Part shown: one piece after another, positions 1 to 9,640 of the stretch | Layout of the letters: every line of letters starts with the position of its first letter | Numbering within the stretch: the stretch's first letter is position 1 | DNA from: Flavobacterium difficile | GTDB lineage: Bacteria > Bacteroidota > Bacteroidia > Flavobacteriales > Flavobacteriaceae | Length of the DNA stretch: 64,000 nt | Direction: 5' to 3' | Assembly (NCBI RefSeq): GCF_011392115.1 | Contig: NZ_JAAJBT010000006.1 | Span: 179,638 to 243,637 of the forward strand | Position numbers and translations under genes: made by a program | The notes under the pieces: generated by a model | What the model was told of the DNA's origin: nothing | The model's input: the letters and a program-made list of their open reading frames with translations, nothing else | Databases searched by the model: none

Positions 1-1959
1 CAAATTTTAAAATTTACTTTTAATGGTTTTTTAGATGTGACAGAAGATATTGTTGTAGCAGCATATGTTCATCGCGTTTTTACGCTTTTTCAGGATATGA
101 ATACTATTGATACAGTTGTAATTTCTGCTGGAACTATTAAAGCGGGTGATAATAGTAAAGTTACCGCTTTAAAACCTTTAGATATTGTAACAACAGCTGG
201 TTCTTCTGGTGATATTGTAGCAGCTTTGGAAACCATGCCAGGTGTAAATGCAGTAGGAGAAAGTGGAAGATTATTTGTTCGCGGTGGAGAAGCAGGAGAA
301 ACGCAAACTTATGTAGATGGCATTCGTGTGGCTCAACCTTATGGCGCAACCCCTAACAATACCCCAACTCGTGGACGATTTTCGCCTTTTTTGTTTAAAG
401 GAATAACCTTTTCAACTGGTGGTTATAGTGCGGAATATGGGGATGCATTATCAAGTGTTTTGTTATTAAATACAGTGGATGAACCTGTTCAAAATCAGAC
501 TGATATTTCTATAATGACAGTTGGAGCTGGTATTGGTAAATCGAAAAAATGGAAAAATAGTTCTATTACTTTTAATACAAGTTATACGAATTTGAAACCC
601 TATTATTTGTTAGCACCACAAAGTTTAGATTGGAATAAAGCACCAGAATCTGTCGCAGGTGAAACCGTTTTCAGAACAAAAATTAAAGGAGGTTTACTAA
701 AAATTTATGCGGCGTTTGATACTTCGAGTATGAATTTAAATCAGAAAGACATTAATTTTACAGATAAATTTAGATTCGGATTGACCAATAATAACTTGTA
801 TTTCAATTCGGTGTATAAGGGAAACCTCGCAACTGCTTTACAATTACAAACAGGTTTTAGTTTGGGTTACGGAAACAATAAAATTGGAATTAATGCTGAT
901 AAATTAAACAATTACGAACGCGCTTTGCATTATAAATTAAAATTGCGAAAAACGTTTTCCAATCAATTCAAATTAAATGTTGGTGGTGAATTTTTTCACA
1001 CGAATTTCGATGAAAATTACCAAGCCGTTTCCCAAAATAGATTCGATTATGGCTATCAAAATCATACAATAGCTCTTTTCTCAGAAGCGGAAGTTTTTTT
1101 ATCAAAAGATTTGGCTTTCAATGTAGGTTTACGTTCTTCAAATGCTACAATTGTAGATGAGTTTACGTTTGAACCAAGACTATCAGTGGCTTATAAAATT
1201 GCAAATAAGAGTCAAATTTCGTTGGCTTACGGAAGTTTTTATCAAACCGCCAATCCTGATTATTTAAAGTTTACTACAAAATTAGCGTATGAAAATACCA
1301 ATCATTATATTTTCAATTATTTGTACAATAATGATGGGAAAATGTTTCGTGCGGAAGCCTATTTTAAAGATTATAACCATTTAGTGAAGTTCGATATGAA
1401 TGTGTCAAGTTATAGTTCGAATTTTAATAATAATGGTTTGGGTTATGCTAAAGGAATCGATTTATTTTGGAGAGATAATAAAACCATCAGCGGTTTGGAT
1501 TACTGGATTACGTATTCTTTTATCGATTCGGAGAGAGACTATCGAAACTATGAAAAACAAGTGACACCAAGTTTTATTGCCAATCATAATTTTTCGATTG
1601 TGACGAAATATTGGGTTGACAAATTGAAATCGCAAATCGGATTAACGTATAATTTTAATTCGGGTCGACCTTACGATAATCCAAACGAAACGGAATTTAT
1701 GAATCAGAGAACCAAATCCTTTAATAATTTTAGTTTAGGATGGTCCTATTTACTCTCTCAACAGAAAATATTGTATTTATCAGTTTCTAATTTACTAGGT
1801 GCAAACAACGTATTTGGCTATCAGTATGCGAATTCACCGGATGCAACAGGAACTTTTCAAAGACAAGCTATCACACAACCTGCAAGCCGATTTTTCTTCA
1901 TAGGATTCTTTTGGACGATTTCAGATAACAAAAAAACCAATCAATTGGAACAATTATAA
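1..1959 (+). CDS. TonB-dependent outer membrane receptor, 5' end missing
   Basis: The reading frame is open from base 1, so the gene continues left of the window and the GTG at position 37 is not a real start. The visible part begins with the tail of what looks like a carboxypeptidase-regulatory-like domain (ILKFTFNGFLDV), then a plug domain with ETMPGV, RLFVRGGEAGETQTYVDG and a STGGYSAEYGDALSS stretch. A long beta-barrel region follows, rich in alternating aromatic and polar residues, ending in FFFIGFFWTI. These are marks of TonB-dependent receptors that take up substrates across the outer membrane with energy from TonB-ExbBD. The substrate cannot be told: no SusD partner is next to it. A single receptor without a SusD gene argues for siderophore, metal or peptide uptake rather than glycan uptake, but that is inference. 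Confidence 0.88.
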   Translation, partial: QILKFTFNGFLDVTEDIVVAAYVHRVFTLFQDMNTIDTVVISAGTIKAGDNSKVTALKPLDIVTTAGSSGDIVAALETMPGVNAVGESGRLFVRGGEAGETQTYVDGIRVAQPYGATPNNTPTRGRFSPFLFKGITFSTGGYSAEYGDALSSVLLLNTVDEPVQNQTDISIMTVGAGIGKSKKWKNSSITFNTSYTNLKPYYLLAPQSLDWNKAPESVAGETVFRTKIKGGLLKIYAAFDTSSMNLNQKDINFTDKFRFGLTNNNLYFNSVYKGNLATALQLQTGFSLGYGNNKIGINADKLNNYERALHYKLKLRKTFSNQFKLNVGGEFFHTNFDENYQAVSQNRFDYGYQNHTIALFSEAEVFLSKDLAFNVGLRSSNATIVDEFTFEPRLSVAYKIANKSQISLAYGSFYQTANPDYLKFTTKLAYENTNHYIFNYLYNNDGKMFRAEAYFKDYNHLVKFDMNVSSYSSNFNNNGLGYAKGIDLFWRDNKTISGLDYWITYSFIDSERDYRNYEKQVTPSFIANHNFSIVTKYWVDKLKSQIGLTYNFNSGRPYDNPNETEFMNQRTKSFNNFSLGWSYLLSQQKILYLSVSNLLGANNVFGYQYANSPDATGTFQRQAITQPASRFFFIGFFWTISDNKKTNQLEQL

Positions 1960-2112
1960 TTTTAAATTAACGGTTCAAGATTTAAGCTGTCAGATGTTCT
2001 AAAAGTTAAATTGTATTTTGTTTACTTCGTATTGGATTATAGCATTGATAACATTTATATCACAATAATAAAAAATGTAACTTATATTACATTAAAAAGC
2101 ATTTGAATTTTA

Positions 2113-2120
2113 TATTTTTG
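2113..2120 (+). promoter_or_regulatory. -7 promoter element for trxB
   Basis: TATTTTTG matches the Bacteroidota -7 consensus TAnnTTTG and is followed by C. It lies 23 bases before the trxB ATG, giving a short leader. No clear -33 TTG was found at the usual spacing. Confidence 0.5.
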
Positions 2121-2143
2121 CTCCAAATTAAAATAATACGACC

Positions 2144-3091
2144 ATGTCAAACGAAATAGAAAAAGTAAAATGCCTTATCATAGGTTCTGGTCCTGCAGGA
2201 TATACTGCTGCGATTTATGCGGCTAGAGCAAATATGAATCCAGTTTTATACCAAGGAACACAACCAGGTGGACAATTAACAACCACAAACGAAGTTGAAA
2301 ATTTTCCAGGTTATCCAGAAGGCATAACAGGTCCGGAAATGATGGTACAATTACAAAGTCAAGCACAACGTTTTGGTACGGATGTTCGTGATGGTTGGGC
2401 CACTAAAGTAGATTTTAGTTCTGAACCTCATAAAGTTTGGATTAACGATACAAAAGAAATTCATGCCGATACAGTAATTATTTCTACTGGAGCAACAGCA
2501 AAATATCTAGGTTTAGATTCTGAACAACATTATTTAAAAACTGGTGGTGGCGTTTCTGCTTGTGCGGTTTGTGACGGATTCTTCTACAGAAACCAAGAAG
2601 TAGTAATTGTTGGAGCAGGAGATAGTGCTTGTGAAGAAGCACATTATTTATCTAAATTATGTAAAAAAGTTACGATGTTAGTTCGAACTGATAAATTTAG
2701 AGCTTCTAAAATTATGGCTGAACGTGTTAAAAACACAGAAAATATTGAAATTTTAATGAATACTTCAACTGTTGAGGTTTTAGGAGACGGACAAGTGGTA
2801 ACTTCTGTAAAAGTTAAAAATTCAATAACTAATGAAGAACACGAAATTCCTGCAACTGGATTTTTCGTTGCGATTGGACACAAACCTAATACAGATATTT
2901 TCGCAGATTATTTAACTTTAGACGAAACAGGTTATATTGTAAATGTACCAGGAACTTCTAAAACAAATGTACCAGGTGTTTTTGTGGGTGGCGATGCTGC
3001 TGATCATGTATACAGACAAGCGATTACTGCTGCCGGAACAGGTTGTATGGCTGCATTAGATGCTGAAAGATATTTAGCTAGTAAAGATTAA
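2144..3091 (+). CDS. trxB: Thioredoxin-disulfide reductase
   Basis: Cytoplasmic FAD enzyme that uses NADPH to reduce thioredoxin. The 315-residue length is normal for low-molecular-weight TrxB. Visible features in order are the FAD-binding GSGPAG at residues 14-19, the redox pair C140-A-V-C143 followed by DG, the NADPH-binding GAGDSA at 157-162, and the C-terminal FAD-contact segment around VFVGGDAAD. The usual middle pair of the active site is AT (CATC); here it is AV, a conservative change. The gene stands alone with its own promoter and a strong hairpin terminator, so it is probably monocistronic. Confidence 0.97.
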   Translation: MSNEIEKVKCLIIGSGPAGYTAAIYAARANMNPVLYQGTQPGGQLTTTNEVENFPGYPEGITGPEMMVQLQSQAQRFGTDVRDGWATKVDFSSEPHKVWINDTKEIHADTVIISTGATAKYLGLDSEQHYLKTGGGVSACAVCDGFFYRNQEVVIVGAGDSACEEAHYLSKLCKKVTMLVRTDKFRASKIMAERVKNTENIEILMNTSTVEVLGDGQVVTSVKVKNSITNEEHEIPATGFFVAIGHKPNTDIFADYLTLDETGYIVNVPGTSKTNVPGVFVGGDAADHVYRQAITAAGTGCMAALDAERYLASKD

Positions 3092-3110
3092 TTATCATTA
3101 CATCATAAAC

Positions 3111-3141
3111 AAAAAAATCGGATATAAAATCCGATTTTTTT
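3111..3141. terminator. Bidirectional terminator between trxB and the DoxX gene
   Basis: Perfect 12-bp arms (3111-3122 and 3130-3141) with A-tract and T-tract on either side, placed between two convergent genes. It can serve both strands. Confidence 0.9.
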
Positions 3142-3152
3142 GTTTTAGTTAA

Positions 3153-3530
3153 TTAACCAACCAATAAAGAATATTTTTCTTTGTTGTCATAAAGCGCCCA
3201 GATATTTACTAATAAAAACGCTAAAGCTATTGGAAATCCTGACATATCTGTTACGGTATTAGTCAGCATAATTCCAACTATTATAGGAAAAATTACAATA
3301 GCTCCTAAAGCTCTTGTTTTTGGAAAAATAAATAAAATTCCACCAATAATTTCTACAATTCCCACTAAAGGTAATAACCATCCAATTTGAGTAAATGCTG
3401 TAAAAGCGTTAACTAAACTTTCGGGCATTTTTTCTGGCATGGGCATGTAATGAAATAATTTATCCAATCCTGCATTAAGCATCATGAGTCCGAAAATCAG
3501 ACTAAAACCAAATAGAATTTTGTTTTTCAT
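3153..3530 (-). CDS. DoxX family membrane protein
   Basis: A 125-residue protein with four predicted membrane helices (about residues 5-22, 50-70, 76-94 and 99-115). The first helix ends in a GLDKLFHY segment and the second contains GIVEIIGGILFI, the pattern of the DoxX/YphA-like family. Members are small inner membrane proteins, some linked to oxidative stress or to quinone-dependent thiol oxidation; the role in flavobacteria is not established. It converges on trxB, which would fit a thiol or redox link, but the two are not co-transcribed. Confidence 0.8.
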   Translation of the reverse strand: MKNKILFGFSLIFGLMMLNAGLDKLFHYMPMPEKMPESLVNAFTAFTQIGWLLPLVGIVEIIGGILFIFPKTRALGAIVIFPIIVGIMLTNTVTDMSGFPIALAFLLVNIWALYDNKEKYSLLVG

Positions 3531-3703
3531 AAGTTAAAGTTTTGTTTGTGATGTGATTATAAAAATAATTTTTGTTTAATCGATATAGTAAATGTAGTTT
3601 TTTTATCATTTAAATGATGAAAAACCATTATTTTTTTTCATTATTCACTTGCTTGGCTTGATTTTTGATAGGTTTTACAGAGCAAAATCTTGCAAAATTC
3701 AAA

Positions 3704-4444
3704 ATGAAAAATTCAATCTTTTTACTTGTATTATTTGTACTTACTGGTTGCTCTCAACAATTAGTCTTTGAGCGCAAGCAATATAATTCTTCTTACAGTC
3801 CTAGTTATACGACCAGTTATAATTCGGCAACAATTAAAATGGAGGTTTTAGAAGCGAAAAATGACGAAAATATTAATAAAATTATTTTCGATAACATAAA
3901 GGAACTTTCCAGTTTTATTGATAGTCAAAACATAACAATTAATAACTACAATCAATTGACAAAAGGTTTTGTAGAAACCTATAAAAAAGCTAAAAACAAC
4001 ACACCGGAAAGTAAGATTAAGAATTGGGATTTCGAAATAGAATCTAACATAGAATATGAAACGGAAGAGTTTGTAAATATTGGAATTAATTATACTTCTT
4101 CTTACGGAGATGCTTCTGGATTTGGTGGTAAAAGATCCTTATTGTTTAACAAACTAACGGGCAATCAATTAAAAATGGATGATATTTTTACTAACACTAA
4201 AGCTGTTTCTAAATTGGTTGAAGCCAAGTTTAGAGCTAAGTACAAGGTAAATAATTCCATTCCTTTAAATCAACAAGGGTATTGTTTTGAAACGGGTTCA
4301 TTTTACTTAACCCAAAATATATTTTTTAACATTGAAGGTGTGAAATTTTTATATAATATCAACGAAATTTCTTCCTATGAAAAAGGTGCTTATGAAGTTT
4401 TCTTAAGCTATCAAGAAATTGATAACTATCTCCTTATTAAATAA
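3704..4444 (+). CDS. Lipoprotein with DUF4163/DUF3298 (RsiV-like) domains
   Basis: The ATG at 3704 is chosen over an in-frame ATG at 3665 because it gives a clean lipoprotein signal: KNSIFLLVLFVLTGC, with the lipid-modified Cys in LTGC. The mature protein begins with a low-complexity Ser/Tyr stretch. The C-terminal half (INYTSSYGDASGFGGKR, then FFNIEGVKFLYNINEISSYEKGAYEVFLSY) matches the DUF3298 fold also found in the anti-sigma factor RsiV, where it binds lysozyme. No transmembrane or anti-sigma domain is present, so this is probably a periplasm- or surface-exposed lipoprotein of unknown ligand. Its last 8 bases overlap the end of the convergent DinB gene. Confidence 0.75.
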   Translation: MKNSIFLLVLFVLTGCSQQLVFERKQYNSSYSPSYTTSYNSATIKMEVLEAKNDENINKIIFDNIKELSSFIDSQNITINNYNQLTKGFVETYKKAKNNTPESKIKNWDFEIESNIEYETEEFVNIGINYTSSYGDASGFGGKRSLLFNKLTGNQLKMDDIFTNTKAVSKLVEAKFRAKYKVNNSIPLNQQGYCFETGSFYLTQNIFFNIEGVKFLYNINEISSYEKGAYEVFLSYQEIDNYLLIK

Positions 4445-4892
4445 AGTTTTTAATTTTCATCATAAATCCTAAATGAATGGCTTCGTGGTAATTGTTAAAT
4501 TGAAGAGCGTCATTTAAATTTTGTAAAGAAAATCCTGTTGATGTTTGATAAGGCGTATACGTTTTAAAAACATCATTTTCAAAATCTGAAATGGTTTGAT
4601 TTACAGTGGAAGTTAATAAGTTTTTTATTTCATTTACTTCTTCCAAAGTAGTAGCTCCAGATGGAACAGAGCCATTTTTGTAAGTTTCCATCATTTCAGT
4701 AGAAATTTGCATAGGCAAGCCAGATAAACGATACACTAATCCTTGTTGAGAAACCACTGCATGTCCAATATTCCAAATTAAATTGTTTCGCATTCCATTT
4801 GGAATTTGATTCAATTGTTCTAAAGAATATTTCTCTAAAAAATTCAAATAAAGTGCTCTATTGGTTTTCCAAATTTTAAAAGTTGTTTCCAT
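4437..4892 (-). CDS. DinB family protein
   Basis: A 151-residue protein with the four-helix DinB/YfiT-like layout. Metal-ligand type histidines appear in NLIWNIGHAVVSQQG near residue 48 and in the late NYHEAIHLGFMMKI segment, as in the family. DinB-like proteins are bacillithiol- or other thiol-linked transferases or of unknown activity; in Bacteroidota they are often stand-alone. The substrate cannot be inferred. The gene overlaps the convergent lipoprotein gene by 8 bases and has no terminator of its own between the two. Confidence 0.8.
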   Translation of the reverse strand: METTFKIWKTNRALYLNFLEKYSLEQLNQIPNGMRNNLIWNIGHAVVSQQGLVYRLSGLPMQISTEMMETYKNGSVPSGATTLEEVNEIKNLLTSTVNQTISDFENDVFKTYTPYQTSTGFSLQNLNDALQFNNYHEAIHLGFMMKIKNFI

Positions 4893-5067
4893 ACAGTATA
4901 GTAGTTTCTGTAAATTTAATAAAATAACTGAGTCAAAGTATTTTATTTTGTCAAGAATTTTCGAATGATGTTATTCTTGATTTGATTAATTTCGGAAATT
5001 AGCGGTAAAAGAAGTTGAATTCTAATTTTGTTTATTATTTCTAAATCATAATAAAAAATAACTTTCT

Positions 5068-5076
5068 TACCTTTGC
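5068..5076 (+). promoter_or_regulatory. -7 promoter element for the ArsC-like gene
   Basis: TACCTTTGC fits TAnnTTTG. It overlaps the region of an apparent earlier in-frame start at 5073, which argues that translation begins downstream at 5085 or 5091. Confidence 0.55.
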
Positions 5077-5090
5077 ATTTTAAAATGATT

Positions 5091-5447
5091 ATGCGAAAAA
5101 TATATTATCTCGCTTCTTGCGATACTTGTCGAAAAATAATTAAATCGTTACCTACTACTGCAAATTTAGAGTTTCACGATATACGTCAAAATCCTATTAC
5201 TGTTGCAGAATTAGAATTTATGCACCAACTTTCTGGAAGTTATGAAGCTCTTTTTAGTAAAAAAGCCCAATTATATAAAGAAAAGGGTCTAAAAAACGTC
5301 ACGTTAACGGAAGACGATTATAAAAATTACATTCTAGAACATTATACTTTTTTAAGTCGCCCTGTTGTAGTTTTAGAAAATGAAATCTTCATTGGAAACA
5401 GTCAACCTAATATTTTAAAATTACAAAAGGCATTAAGTAATGAATAG
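5091..5447 (+). CDS. ArsC/Spx-family reductase-like protein
   Basis: Thioredoxin-fold protein of the ArsC family, about 118 residues from the chosen start. The start at 5091 is preferred because the promoter element ends at about 5076, which excludes the earlier ATG. Close to the N-terminus is YLASCDTCRKI, a CxxC active site like that of Spx/MgsR-type and YffB-type proteins, rather than the single-Cys motif of classical arsenate reductase. The C-terminal VVVLENEIFIGN segment is the usual cis-proline-type strand region. The function may be reduction of a disulfide or glutathione-like adduct; arsenate reduction is not assured. It overlaps the next gene by 8 bases, so the two are probably translated together. 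Confidence 0.8.
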   Translation: MRKIYYLASCDTCRKIIKSLPTTANLEFHDIRQNPITVAELEFMHQLSGSYEALFSKKAQLYKEKGLKNVTLTEDDYKNYILEHYTFLSRPVVVLENEIFIGNSQPNILKLQKALSNE

Positions 5448-6318
5448 TCGTTCTTGGGCCTTAGTTTGCGCTTGGATTGTGGCTATTATTTACGGAGTTA
5501 CGTTTACCATTGCTAAAGATGTAATGCCAAAGTATATTGACGCTTTTGGTTTTATAGTTTTACGTGTTGGTGGGGCAACGCTATTATTTTGGTTGGTTTC
5601 TTTTCTCGGACCAAAAGAAAAAATTGCTAAAAATGATTTTCTTCGAATTGCTGCTTGTGCCTTTTTCGGAGTTGCTTTTAATATGCTAACTTTCTTTAAA
5701 GGTTTAAGTTATACGTCGCCAATTATGGGTGCGGTATTAATGGTTACGACGCCAATGATAGTTTTAATTCTTTCATCAATAATTATGAAAGAAAGCATGC
5801 AAACTAAAAAAGTACTAGGTATTTTGTTAGGCTTAGCTGGAACTATTACATTAATTTTATATGGAAAAGCACTAAACAATGCGCCAAATGCCACTTTAGG
5901 AAATTTATTGGTATTTGTAAATGCTATTTCTTACGGTTTCTATCTGATTTTTGTAAAGAAATTAATGGATAAATACAATGCGTTTACGTTTGTGAAGTAC
6001 ATTTATTTATTCGGATTTTTTATGGTTTTACCGTTTGGTTTTCATGAATTGCAAGTAGTCAATTGGAACAAAATTCCTTTATCTATAGGTTTGAAAATCG
6101 GATTTGTAGTTATTTTTTCTACGTTTTTCACGTATTTGTTGAATTTAATTTCTATGCGAAATTTAAAACCCACAACAGTTGCTGTTTTTATTTATTTACA
6201 ACCTTTTTTCGCCACAATTTTTGCCATTGGTTTAGGAAAAGACGATTTAAATTTAGTTAAAGTTATCTCAGCTTTTTTAATTTTTGTAGGTGTTTATCTA
6301 GTAATAAAAAAGAAATAA
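5440..6318 (+). CDS. EamA/DMT superfamily transporter
   Basis: A 292-residue integral membrane protein with about ten helices in two EamA repeats (roughly residues 5-135 and 150-290). The N-terminal repeat carries FIVLRVGGATLLFW and the second ends with the FLIFVGVYLVIKKK segment, typical of drug/metabolite exporters. Substrates in this superfamily include amino acids, nucleosides and drugs and cannot be read from sequence. The gene overlaps the upstream ArsC-like gene by 8 bases and likely shares its promoter. Confidence 0.88.
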   Translation: MNSRSWALVCAWIVAIIYGVTFTIAKDVMPKYIDAFGFIVLRVGGATLLFWLVSFLGPKEKIAKNDFLRIAACAFFGVAFNMLTFFKGLSYTSPIMGAVLMVTTPMIVLILSSIIMKESMQTKKVLGILLGLAGTITLILYGKALNNAPNATLGNLLVFVNAISYGFYLIFVKKLMDKYNAFTFVKYIYLFGFFMVLPFGFHELQVVNWNKIPLSIGLKIGFVVIFSTFFTYLLNLISMRNLKPTTVAVFIYLQPFFATIFAIGLGKDDLNLVKVISAFLIFVGVYLVIKKK

Positions 6319-6391
6319 TAATTTTAGGGTTAAAATTTTTGACTTTACTAAAATTGTGCTATTTTGCAGAAAAAACTAAGACTCTACTTAC

Positions 6392-9300
6392 ATGAAAAAA
6401 ACCATGCTAGTAATTATGACCTTTTGTGGTGTAATTGCTTATTCTCAAAAAGATTATTCTTTAATCTATCAATCTGATTCTATTATTAAAAGTGGTGTTA
6501 TACTTCACGATAATGGCAAATATGAAGAAGCCATACAGAAGTATAAATTAGTAGATGATTTAGATCCCAATTTTTACAAAGCACAATCAGAAATTGCTGT
6601 CTCTCTTTTCGGATTGAAAGACAATACTAAATTAGAAAAACATTTAGGAGATTTATATGCTTCAGGCGAAATGGAAAAATTTCCAGATTTGTATATAAAA
6701 TATGGAAGTTATCTTGATGATGTGAATCAATTAGAAAAAGCCAATGAAGTATTTAAAGCTGGTGAAAAACATTTGAGTAATCATGCTAATTTCATGTACA
6801 ATTTTGCTATTCATCACATCAAAAACAAAAAGAAACAAGAAGCAGTTAATTGTCTTAAGAAAGCGATATTGCTAAATCCAAATTATGCTTCCTCACATTT
6901 TATGTTAGGTTTGATGGCATTTGAAAATGGTAACATTTCTGAAGGTTCACTTTGTTTAATTTCTTATTTAGTTATAGCGCCAGACGGCAGATTTGCTGCA
7001 GACGCTTTGAAAATGCTAAGTCTAAAATTTGGGGAGAATTATACTGAAAAAGGTAATTTAGTTTTTTCAACTCAAGATGATGATTTTACAGAATTAACCG
7101 AAATTTTGAGAAACCAATTTCCTTTCAATAAAAATTATAAAGTTAAGTCGAAAATTGATGATCCTGTAACCAGACAAATTCAAGCAGTGGTTGAATACGC
7201 TGCTAATCATAAAATAAAGGATGGTTTTTTTGAAAACTATTATTTGCCTTGGATGCAAGCTGTTGTTGAAAAAAACGAAGTAGAAGCCTTAACTTATTAT
7301 ACTTTAATTGGCTTTGAAAAAACACTAGGTAAACAATTAACCACTCACAAAAAGAAAATAGAATTTTTTTCCCAAAATTTTATTCCAACTTTCTGGAAAC
7401 TTTTCACTACTCAGAAAATTAATTTTTTTGGTAAGGAAGATAAAGTAACGATCATTTATAACAACTATCGCCCTTATTTAATTGGGAAATTAATTGATGA
7501 TAAAAAAGAAGGTAAGTTTTTATACGTTGATGAGTATGGAAATAAAAAAGGAGAATTACAGTTTAAAAACAATCTTTTAAATGGTGTGCAATTATATTTT
7601 AATCAAGAAGGTAAGTTGCAAGAAGAGAAAACTTTTTCTGATGATGAATTAAATGGTTTGCGAAAATATTATTATGAAACAGGTAATTTAAGTTATACTG
7701 AAAACTATACTAAAGGAAAACTTAATGGATTAGCTACAACTTATTATCCAAATGGAGGCAAACAATGTGAAGTTAATTTTAAAGAAGACGAAAGAGATGG
7801 TGTGTTGTCTTGTTTATATGAAAATGGTACTGCAAAATCAACGCTTACATATGTGAACGGTAAACTTGAGGGAAAATTTACTGAATTTAACGAAATTGGT
7901 GAATTAACTAAAAAAGGATCTTATAAAAACGAAGAGTTAGATGGAGAATTTATCGAATATTTTGATGGTAAAAAGTTAAAAAGTGAAGTGCTTTACAAAG
8001 ACGGTAAAGTTGCAAGTAATGCCAAAGAATATTACAAAAATGGAGCTTTAAAGCTTGAAACATTTTACTCAAACGGTAAAAAAACAAAAAGTATTGAGTA
8101 TTACAGAAATGGTTTATTAAGTGAAGAGTCTTTTTTCAGTGCGGAAGAAGATTTAGATCGTTTGGTTTTCTATAATTTATTAGGAGAAAAATTTTTCGAA
8201 CAAAAACTTAAAAACGGAGAAATTAAATCAGGTTTACAATATACTTATGGTTCAGATAAACCCGTTGAAATTAATATTGCTAAAAAAGAATTTGAAATTT
8301 TTGGCTTAGAAAAAAATAAATATGTAACTGGTGAATTTTCTAAAGGCTTAAAAAAAGGACTTTGGATTTATTATCACCCAAATGGAAACATAAAGTCTAA
8401 AGAAACTTATGTGAATGGTAAAATTAACGGATTGCAATATAATTATGATGCATTTGGTAATTTGACGGATATCTATAACTATGTAGATGGAAATTTAAAC
8501 GGTTTGTCAGAATCTTACGAGAATGATAAAGTTATTAATAGTAGTTATTTTGTAAATGATGAGCGTTCCGGACCAATGACTTTTTACAATTTAGATGGTG
8601 TTGTGCTTAGAAAAGATTTTATGGTAGAAGGCGATAATTTAGTGTCTTATCACTACAATAAAAATAAATCAATTCACTCTAAAACAAATTTTATTGAAAA
8701 ACAAATTTCAAAATTTGAAAACTTTGATTCTAATGCTAAACAAGAATCTTCAGTAGATTTTACTAATAAAAACGGAAAAGTTAGTTTTACTAGCAACAAT
8801 AAAGTACTTAACTATACCGTTGATTTAAAAAATGGTATCTACAATGGTATTTACGAAATTAAAGACAAGAATAATACTGTAGTCAGTACGACTAACTATA
8901 CGAATGGTGTGAAATTTGGTATAACCAAAGCTTATAATCCAAATGGTAAAATTGCTTACGATTTAAATTATTATTCTGGAGATTTACACGGCGATGTTAA
9001 GTATTATGATTTGATGGGTAATTTAAGATTATCATTTACTTCTGTTTTTGGAGAAGTTACTGGAATTACGAAACGTTATAATGCAGATAAAACTGTATTA
9101 AATGAAGTTAATGAAATTGACGATTTAAAAGAAGGAGACTACAAATGGTTTAACAAAAAAGGAAAATTAGTTGCTGCTATTCATTATGTTAATAATGTAC
9201 CTGTTTACTATTTATCAATGGACAAACAAGGTGAAGTAACGGTTAAAACAAAAATTATTAACCAAACAGCAGAAGTAGTTTCTACCTATCCAAACGGTAA

Positions 9301-9640
9301 AAAAGCTTTCGGATTTAGTCTTAAAAATGGTGGAGTTAACGGTAAAATTCAAATTTTTAACACTGAAGGTTTACCAGAATTTTATGCAGAATATAAAGAC
9401 AATAACTTAAATGGTAAAAGATTAGAATACCACGCAAATGGTAAAGTGTATAAAAGCGAAGTTTTTATTAATAGCGATTATAATGGTGTAATTGAATATT
9501 TTTCAGAAGATGGTAAAAAAGTAATTTCTGCAGAATATAAAAATGACAATTTAGAAGGTTTATATCAAGAATTTGAAAATGGTGTTTTAAAAATCAGTAA
9601 AAAATATATTAATGACGAATTGGTTGAAATTATTAAATAA
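6392..9640 (+). CDS. Giant TPR and YwqK/MORN-like repeat protein
   Basis: A 1,082-residue exported protein. Residues 1-19 form a signal peptide ending in AYSQ. Residues about 30-200 hold TPR-like helices (GKYEEAIQKYKLVDDLDP, then KKQEAVNCLKKAILLNPNY). From about residue 365 to the end there is a long series of YwqK/MORN-like repeats, each with a core like LNGLxxxYYxNGxxxxExxYxNGK. The repeats form a beta-hairpin ladder and occur in so-called YwqK antitoxins and in many secreted Bacteroidota proteins of unknown role. No T9SS sorting domain is visible. The end overlaps the next gene by 29 bases, so this is the first gene of a coupled set of three. The exact function is not known; a scaffold or binding role is inferred. 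Confidence 0.8.
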   Translation: MKKTMLVIMTFCGVIAYSQKDYSLIYQSDSIIKSGVILHDNGKYEEAIQKYKLVDDLDPNFYKAQSEIAVSLFGLKDNTKLEKHLGDLYASGEMEKFPDLYIKYGSYLDDVNQLEKANEVFKAGEKHLSNHANFMYNFAIHHIKNKKKQEAVNCLKKAILLNPNYASSHFMLGLMAFENGNISEGSLCLISYLVIAPDGRFAADALKMLSLKFGENYTEKGNLVFSTQDDDFTELTEILRNQFPFNKNYKVKSKIDDPVTRQIQAVVEYAANHKIKDGFFENYYLPWMQAVVEKNEVEALTYYTLIGFEKTLGKQLTTHKKKIEFFSQNFIPTFWKLFTTQKINFFGKEDKVTIIYNNYRPYLIGKLIDDKKEGKFLYVDEYGNKKGELQFKNNLLNGVQLYFNQEGKLQEEKTFSDDELNGLRKYYYETGNLSYTENYTKGKLNGLATTYYPNGGKQCEVNFKEDERDGVLSCLYENGTAKSTLTYVNGKLEGKFTEFNEIGELTKKGSYKNEELDGEFIEYFDGKKLKSEVLYKDGKVASNAKEYYKNGALKLETFYSNGKKTKSIEYYRNGLLSEESFFSAEEDLDRLVFYNLLGEKFFEQKLKNGEIKSGLQYTYGSDKPVEINIAKKEFEIFGLEKNKYVTGEFSKGLKKGLWIYYHPNGNIKSKETYVNGKINGLQYNYDAFGNLTDIYNYVDGNLNGLSESYENDKVINSSYFVNDERSGPMTFYNLDGVVLRKDFMVEGDNLVSYHYNKNKSIHSKTNFIEKQISKFENFDSNAKQESSVDFTNKNGKVSFTSNNKVLNYTVDLKNGIYNGIYEIKDKNNTVVSTTNYTNGVKFGITKAYNPNGKIAYDLNYYSGDLHGDVKYYDLMGNLRLSFTSVFGEVTGITKRYNADKTVLNEVNEIDDLKEGDYKWFNKKGKLVAAIHYVNNVPVYYLSMDKQGEVTVKTKIINQTAEVVSTYPNGKKAFGFSLKNGGVNGKIQIFNTEGLPEFYAEYKDNNLNGKRLEYHANGKVYKSEVFINSDYNGVIEYFSEDGKKVISAEYKNDNLEGLYQEFENGVLKISKKYINDELVEIIK

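Noticed and set aside
37..39. GTG at 37 as the real start of the TonB receptor
   Set aside because: The frame is open to base 1 and receptors of this type need a signal peptide and N-terminal domain, which must lie upstream of the window.
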